Source: Crocodylus rhombifer (taxonomy: Eukaryota > Chordata > Crocodylia > Crocodylidae). From it: a stretch of 64,000 nt of DNA. The stretch covers positions 1 through 64,000 of the forward strand of contig JAVSML010024592.1 in NCBI GenBank assembly GCA_038503035.1, written 5' to 3'. Every line of letters begins with the position of its first letter. Positions within the stretch are counted from its first letter, which is position 1. Below the pieces are notes generated by a model. It made no database searches and was not told the origin of the DNA. It was given only the letters and a program-made list of their open reading frames with translations. Of this stretch, positions 59,000 through 64,000 are shown one piece after another. A program made the translations under genes and the position numbers.

Positions 59000-59085
59000 T
59001 TTAAATATGCTGAGCACCCCTGATTCCTACTAAGGTCAATGGGAGCGGTGGGTACTGTGAACCTCTGAAAATCAGGCCCTTAGTC
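59000..59085 (+). repeat. Ancient amniote interspersed repeat fragment
   Basis: TGCTGAGCACCCCTGATTCC then GGTCAATGGGAGC and ACCTCTGAAAATCAGGCCC is a fragment of a short repeat common in reptile and bird genomes. Confidence 0.5.
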
Positions 59086-59229
59086 ATGTAGATCTCATTG
59101 CAAAAGTAGCCCTGACTCTTCCAGGTTTTATTAATAAAGCATTTAGCACTGCAATCCCATGCTCCTCTTTTCTCCTGACTTCCTGTACATAAGGCACAGG
59201 CAGAAATGACAATTTTCGCCTGATGTAGC

Positions 59230-59800
59230 TCCTGAAAGTGCTCTACAGCTATGACCTAACAAGTGCACAGTTGTAAAGTGCTTAAAAAAGCCCAATCCCA
59301 TGCCATTCTGAACGTTCATTATTTCGAGGGTTCAGATGAAGGTATTCCATTAACTTCATTAATGGGGTGCCTTCGTTAACTTGTGTCTGCATGTGCCAGC
59401 CCCATTCCCAGGGCTGTTTTCAGAATAGGAGAGGGGGACAGAAGCAGAGGAAACTTGCTCCAGGGTTTGCCCACCAGACCTGGGGGGTGGGGCAGGTGGA
59501 TTATAGCCCTCCCCCGATGTGAGGGGGCTCCAATCCATCTGCCCCCCCCCGCTCCAGCGCAGGCTGGGGAAACCCCCGAATGGCCCTTTCTCCCCTGCCT
59601 TCCTGAGACAATGCCAGCATAAGAGTGGGGGTGGGGCTAGGGGAAGAGGCTGCATATATGCAGCCTCTCTCCCTGGATTGGCTCCAAGCTGGAGCTCAAT
59701 CTCCCACCTTCATGACCCAACAGCTAACATCTGTTGGGTCAGGAGAATCAGTCTAACTCATGGCACTTTCTGTGAAGCGCCATGAGTTAGACCGGGGAGC
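59230..59800. mobile_element. Double-hairpin element, copy 2
   Basis: The left end folds: AAGTGCTCTACAGCTATG pairs with CACAGTTGTAAAGTGCTT (59236-59285). The right end holds a perfect 14-bp stem (GTCTAACTCATGGC at 59751-59764 with GCCATGAGTTAGAC at 59779-59792), which extends to about 18 bp with one mismatch. Before it stands CATCTGTTGGGTCAGG. The centre is GC-rich with long G and C runs. It is colinear with 37870-38395. Confidence 0.7.
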
Positions 59801-61260
59801 TGCACTTCTGTCTGCATCCATGATGTCAAGACCAGTTAGATCCCACCTCTAGGGAGAACAAAAAAAGCAAGGGATTTATAACATGTAAATAGATTGGAGC
59901 ACATCTTTCTTTTTCCCTGCTCTCTGTGCAGTCGGACCCTCCAAAGGCTGTTATCCCAGCACTGGTTGGTACCAGTCCTCTATTTGCTCAACAGACTCTG
60001 TCTCTCTCACTAGCACATGGTAGTACCTGCCCATACTTTTTCAGTGTGGTGCAAAGTGAACTGTGTTTCTTGCAATAGGTTTAGCTGAACATGGTTCTAA
60101 CCTGTGATAAAATCACAGCTGTCACAGGGTTGGCCTCCATTTCCCTTACCTAGAAGAAAAGTGATGTCAGCAGGAATATCTCATATCTTGCAGGGTTAGG
60201 TAGGAACAGGATAGGGTCCTGGCATCGTTGGCTGTGATTCCTCGCTTTCCAACCTGTATACACACAAGTGGTGGCTGCAGCCGCTTTTTTTGTTTGGAAC
60301 ATGGACAGTAAGCCAGTCCCATGCTGTTATTTTCTGCTAGGCAGCTCTTCCACCACAGGAGCAGAAGAGCAAGTTTGCATACTTGCTTCTTTCAACAGTT
60401 CAGTTCCCATTAAATGATGGATCCCAGGAGCACTGCCTGCATCACTTATTTTTGCTCATGATGCATGTCACATCTGCAAGGGTTTGTCAGTGCTGTGGAA
60501 GACAAGATGATGTGCTGCTAATTCTACACTGCTCTCTGGGATGTGGTTGGAAGGAAAGCCCATCAGCAGAAAATGTTCATTAAAAATGACCAATAGCACT
60601 CCTGCTCTGGATTTGCAGCAAGCTCTGGAAGAGATCTCTTCCCCAGAATGATGGTCTTTAAAATAGTCAACACCCAGCTTATAAACTATTCTTTCTCTCT
60701 GCACCTCTGGCTGTAGATTTTTGTCAGTGGGTGAAAGCCAAACAGATGTTTTCTATAAGGCAGCGGTTGGCTGACATCTAAGTATGTTATCAATTTCCTT
60801 CCACCTCCTCCCCTGCAACAGATGGATGAGTGGGATTACTTGGCTTACAGAAGCTTTTTCCTGTGCTGACTTCTTAGGTGGCAACTTTAGAGGATTTCAG
60901 TGCAGTTCACTGGGTAGAAAACAATGCCCTTCTTAGTGTCACTGCAAGTGAGGAGGCAGACCTGTGTAAATCATCCACTGAAATCATTAGAGATAGCAGG
61001 TATAACTCAGAGTAACAGTCTGGCGTGGTGTTCAGTAGTGGATTACCTTCTGTCCAAGTACATGCTTAAGCAGGCAATAGGTTGTTCCCTTGGTTTGTAT
61101 ATGGAACGAGTGGGCTTGATTCTTCCCTTAACTGAAATCTAATTTCAAAGTTGCTGTCCTTAAATCACTGGAGTTACCTTAATGTAAACTAGGGTAGAAA
61201 TAGGTCCAGTATTTCTGAAAAAGCAGATGGGGATTCAAAGTTGACATGGTCTTGTTCTGC
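59801..61260. other. Gene-free stretch
   Basis: No supported coding frame and no clear repeat. Confidence 0.4.
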
Positions 61261-61264
61261 CTGT

Positions 61265-61430
61265 CGCTCACTAGATGACTCTCGACACATCACTTCAAGC
61301 TCTGTGCCTTAATTTACCTAGCCATTAAATGGGTCTAATCCCTATCAGTGTCACAAAGGAAGATTGTGGGGATTTAATGTTTGTAAAGTGCTCTTGCGCA
61401 TTGCACATTAGGTGCCATGTAAGCAGAAAG
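61265..61430 (+). repeat. MIR/L3-type SINE-like remnant
   Basis: GCTCTGTGCCTTAATTTACC, AGCCATTAAATGGGTCTAAT, TGTGGGGATTTAATG, TTTGTAAAGTGCTC and TAGGTGCCATGTAAGC follow the standard order of the core and 3' tail of old amniote MIR/L3 repeats. Confidence 0.7.
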
Positions 61431-63899
61431 CATGCAACTGTTTGAGAGGCCTGCATATGGCCCGAGGCTCTTGTGGAAAATTAAGAGCTTCATGTGCAAT
61501 TACACACGAGACTGGGAAGAACTGGTTTGTGGTTTGCATGCCTTTAGGCAGGTTTTTTTCTTTCTCTTCTCCTGTGCAGTGCCCTGGGGGTGAAGGAGTT
61601 AAGAAGTCTCATTTTCCACAGGGATGGTCCAGTCTTGGCAAGAATAATGCAACCAGCCTATTGTGGTGGGCACTTCCAGAGGTGGGAGGGAAGCTGTGTT
61701 TGACAAGGGAGCTCAAAAACCTCTGTGCTTGACACCTGAAATATTGAGGAGATAAAAAGGTATGGCACATCTCAAGCCCTTGAGATGTGGACACTTGCCT
61801 CAGAGGAACTGTGCTGAGCAGGAAATGATTGACCCGATCATTTAGAGTTGGGAGGTAAAAACCTCCATCCCTCTTCCCCCAGATCTGTAGCTTTTAAAGG
61901 ATTGTGGTGTTATCTTATTTACCAGGTGTCTACATGCACTCCAGTATCCCAGAAGCCTAAATCTCAGGCCAACCCCTTGACACTGCATTGCCTTATTGCA
62001 CCTTGTGTAGAGGAGCCTTGACCAATGATATTAACTATGATTTGGCTTGAGTTTTGTGTGTGTAATTGTTAACAGTGACTCTCCCTGGACTTCAGAGCCT
62101 GGGTTCCTGCTGCCCCTCTTTCTCACAGCCTCTGGGCAAGACTCCCAGCATATGACAAGCAGATCTTACAAGCATCAAATCAGACAGGCTCTACAAAACA
62201 GTTTCAACACCCCACGAATACATAAGCCTCCCATCTGTTATGCTTTAGCCAGAATGTTACTGTGTCGGCTGCCTAATAGGATCTCTGCTCCATGGAGACA
62301 CACCCACACTCTGGTCACCAGATAAACCGAAAGCACGTGATGCCTGGAAAAATAGAGCTCATCGCTTTTTGCCCTGAAGCGGAGGAGACAAAGCAGCATT
62401 TCTATTAGCTACGCTACAACTGGGGTTTAGTTGCTATTCTCTGTGTAGCCCTCTCGCTGCACAAATGTGAGAGAAGTGCTTGAATGGTCCCAGCTCCCTC
62501 TGGGACAAAGTGATGGCAGAGACATGGCCATGCACAGCCTGGCTCCTGGCCTGCTTTCCTCTCACATGTACCCTCTCCCATCTTTCAGTGTAAACAGATG
62601 ACCAGCCTGGGAGCCATCATGGACATGCTAAGCCCCTGCCAGCAAGATTGAACCAGAAGCCTTGTTTATAAGGGGTATATGAGGCAGGCCCCACTCACAC
62701 TGCCTAGCAATAATGAAAAAGGTAATTATGTGACATTTCTATACTCTGGACCAAAGCTACCACTGTGGGTGAGGAGTATACAACACAAGTCAGGGGGAGG
62801 GGTGCAAAACTAAGGGAAACCTCCTCCGTCTTTCCCCTGTCCAGGGCTTGCTATGTTGTAGCCCAGTTCCTCTGTAAGTCAGAGCAACCTCAGGGTGAGG
62901 TTATCAGAAGATAATCTTGCTAGGGCTGGTGCATGCCAATGTGTGGCCAAAAAGCAACTGCCAGTCACTAGAGAGCCTCAGCTTTCCACCCTTTCTTCTC
63001 CCCTCCTTTCCCCTCCAATATTATATTTTCTATTGTGCTGTTAGACACTGTGACTGAACAATGCTTGAATTTTGGGCCATTTGGATCACTGCTGTTACAT
63101 TGCATTAAAGCAGTTCTCTGTATTTCACATCCTTGTTTGTCTTCCAGGAAAAAGCAGAGAGAAAAGACAATTGAGATGAAGCAATGATTGATCACACATC
63201 GTAATCACCCCAATTCATCAGCTCCTAAATCCCACACTGGTGCTATAGGGGATAGTACCCTAGGTTGTCTTTTTAAAAGATACTGGCTTTTACTATTGGA
63301 ACTGAAAATCTCCACTAGATCTAAGGTGTATTAGAGCCTATAGCCATTCTGTGGATAACAATATACCAGACGCACACTCATGCACTCCAGCAGAAAGCAG
63401 TGACACCTTGCACTAGCCTTTGGAAATACGCCCTTTGGTGCATAGTGATTGGGCCCTGTTTGCTCCTTGCATTCTAGATACCAGGAACCCAAGACATGGC
63501 TACCTGTGTAAATGTGCAATTAGAATTGCACCACTACCTTGGTGCATGTGAAGGAGCCTGTGGTCTGGGGATGCCAAAAGACCTTGTGCTGGTGGCAAAA
63601 TAACACAGGAAAATGGGGAAAGATTGGATGGTGTCTTTGATTTATAACAAATTCAGATGTAAGCCCCATGACCTGAAACCTGACTGTTCAGCAGTAGGTG
63701 GAGATAACACGACTGCTAAGAGAGCTTCACTTGCATAAGCTTTCTACCCAGAATTCTTCTAGTGATGATTGGGAGTCACCATAACCACACACAAACTGAG
63801 ACTGGTGAGTAGAAGAGCTGAAATGTCAGTGAGAGGAAGCTCTACTTTATGGCAAGTACTACATCCCTGGTGGCAAGCACTCTTCTCAAGGGCCTATAC
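61431..63899. other. Gene-free stretch
   Basis: No coding exon was recognised. Short frames (for example 62047-62325) have no domain and no splice context that I would trust. Confidence 0.4.
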
Positions 63900-64000
63900 C
63901 AGTGGTTATCAATCTTTTTTGACTCAAAACACCGTTCATTAGACTCTCAGTACCCTTTGGAAAATGACAGGTCTTAGTTTTTATTCACGGAATAGAGCAA
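63900..64000. mobile_element. hAT (Charlie-like) element, cut by the window edge
   Basis: It begins CAGTGGTTATCAATCTTTTT and continues into AGTACCCTTTGGAAAATG, the start of a Charlie-type element. The other end lies outside the window. Confidence 0.6.

Noticed and set aside
1..64000. CRISPR arrays, operons, bacterial-type promoters
   Set aside because: Vertebrate nuclear sequence with introns and LINEs. The tandem repeats seen are minisatellites and duplications with no regular spacers.

Overview
The window is vertebrate nuclear DNA. It holds spliced exons with GT/AG borders, long introns, an intergenic stretch of more than 50 kb and many decayed transposons. The repeats suggest a sauropsid: several CR1 LINE subfamilies with (TCTATGAA)-like 3' ends, many short foldback DNA transposons, hAT-Charlie-like elements and old amniote SINE-like remnants. 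A crocodilian is my best guess and a turtle is second. This is an inference from repeat style, not from a search.

Positions 1-6474 carry the 3' end of one plus-strand gene. Three consecutive V-type immunoglobulin domains, each on its own phase 1-1 exon (1563-1976, 3089-3484, 3980-4390), are followed by a transmembrane and cytoplasmic-tail exon (6188-6474). The EWL/EWV/LWM residues just after the YYC of each domain, the one-domain-per-exon layout and the short tail place it in the EWI subfamily (CD101/IGSF2, IGSF3, PTGFRN, IGSF8). The tail resembles CD101 most. The 5' exons lie outside the window.

From 6475 to the end I find no further host protein-coding exon that I can support. The space is filled with mobile-element remains. 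The largest is a 2.5-kb 5'-truncated CR1 (44150-46690) with endonuclease, reverse transcriptase and C-terminal regions, broken by one stop codon and one frameshift. Other CR1 pieces lie at 25.2, 28.2, 29.3, 29.8, 31.8, 54.2, 55.7 and 57.4 kb. A Ty3/gypsy-type Gag fragment lies at 56.5 kb.

DNA-transposon debris falls into recognisable groups. Five MITE-like copies share a terminus close to GGGYRTCTAYAYRWG. Three long-inverted-repeat elements start TAGGGCTGTGCGAA and are flanked by TA (26.2, 31.1 and 32.7 kb). Two roughly 550-bp elements have a strong hairpin at each end (37.9 and 59.2 kb). Four or five are hAT-like, some with plausible 8-bp target duplications.

A few repeat-poor stretches rich in TAAT or E-box motifs (about 16.84-17.48, 23.54-23.76, 28.44-28.64 and 33.96-34.31 kb) could be conserved regulatory DNA, but only alignment can show that. 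No coherent new multigene system is visible. The best leads are the TA-flanked giant foldback family and the lineage questions around the EWI gene and its neighbourhood.
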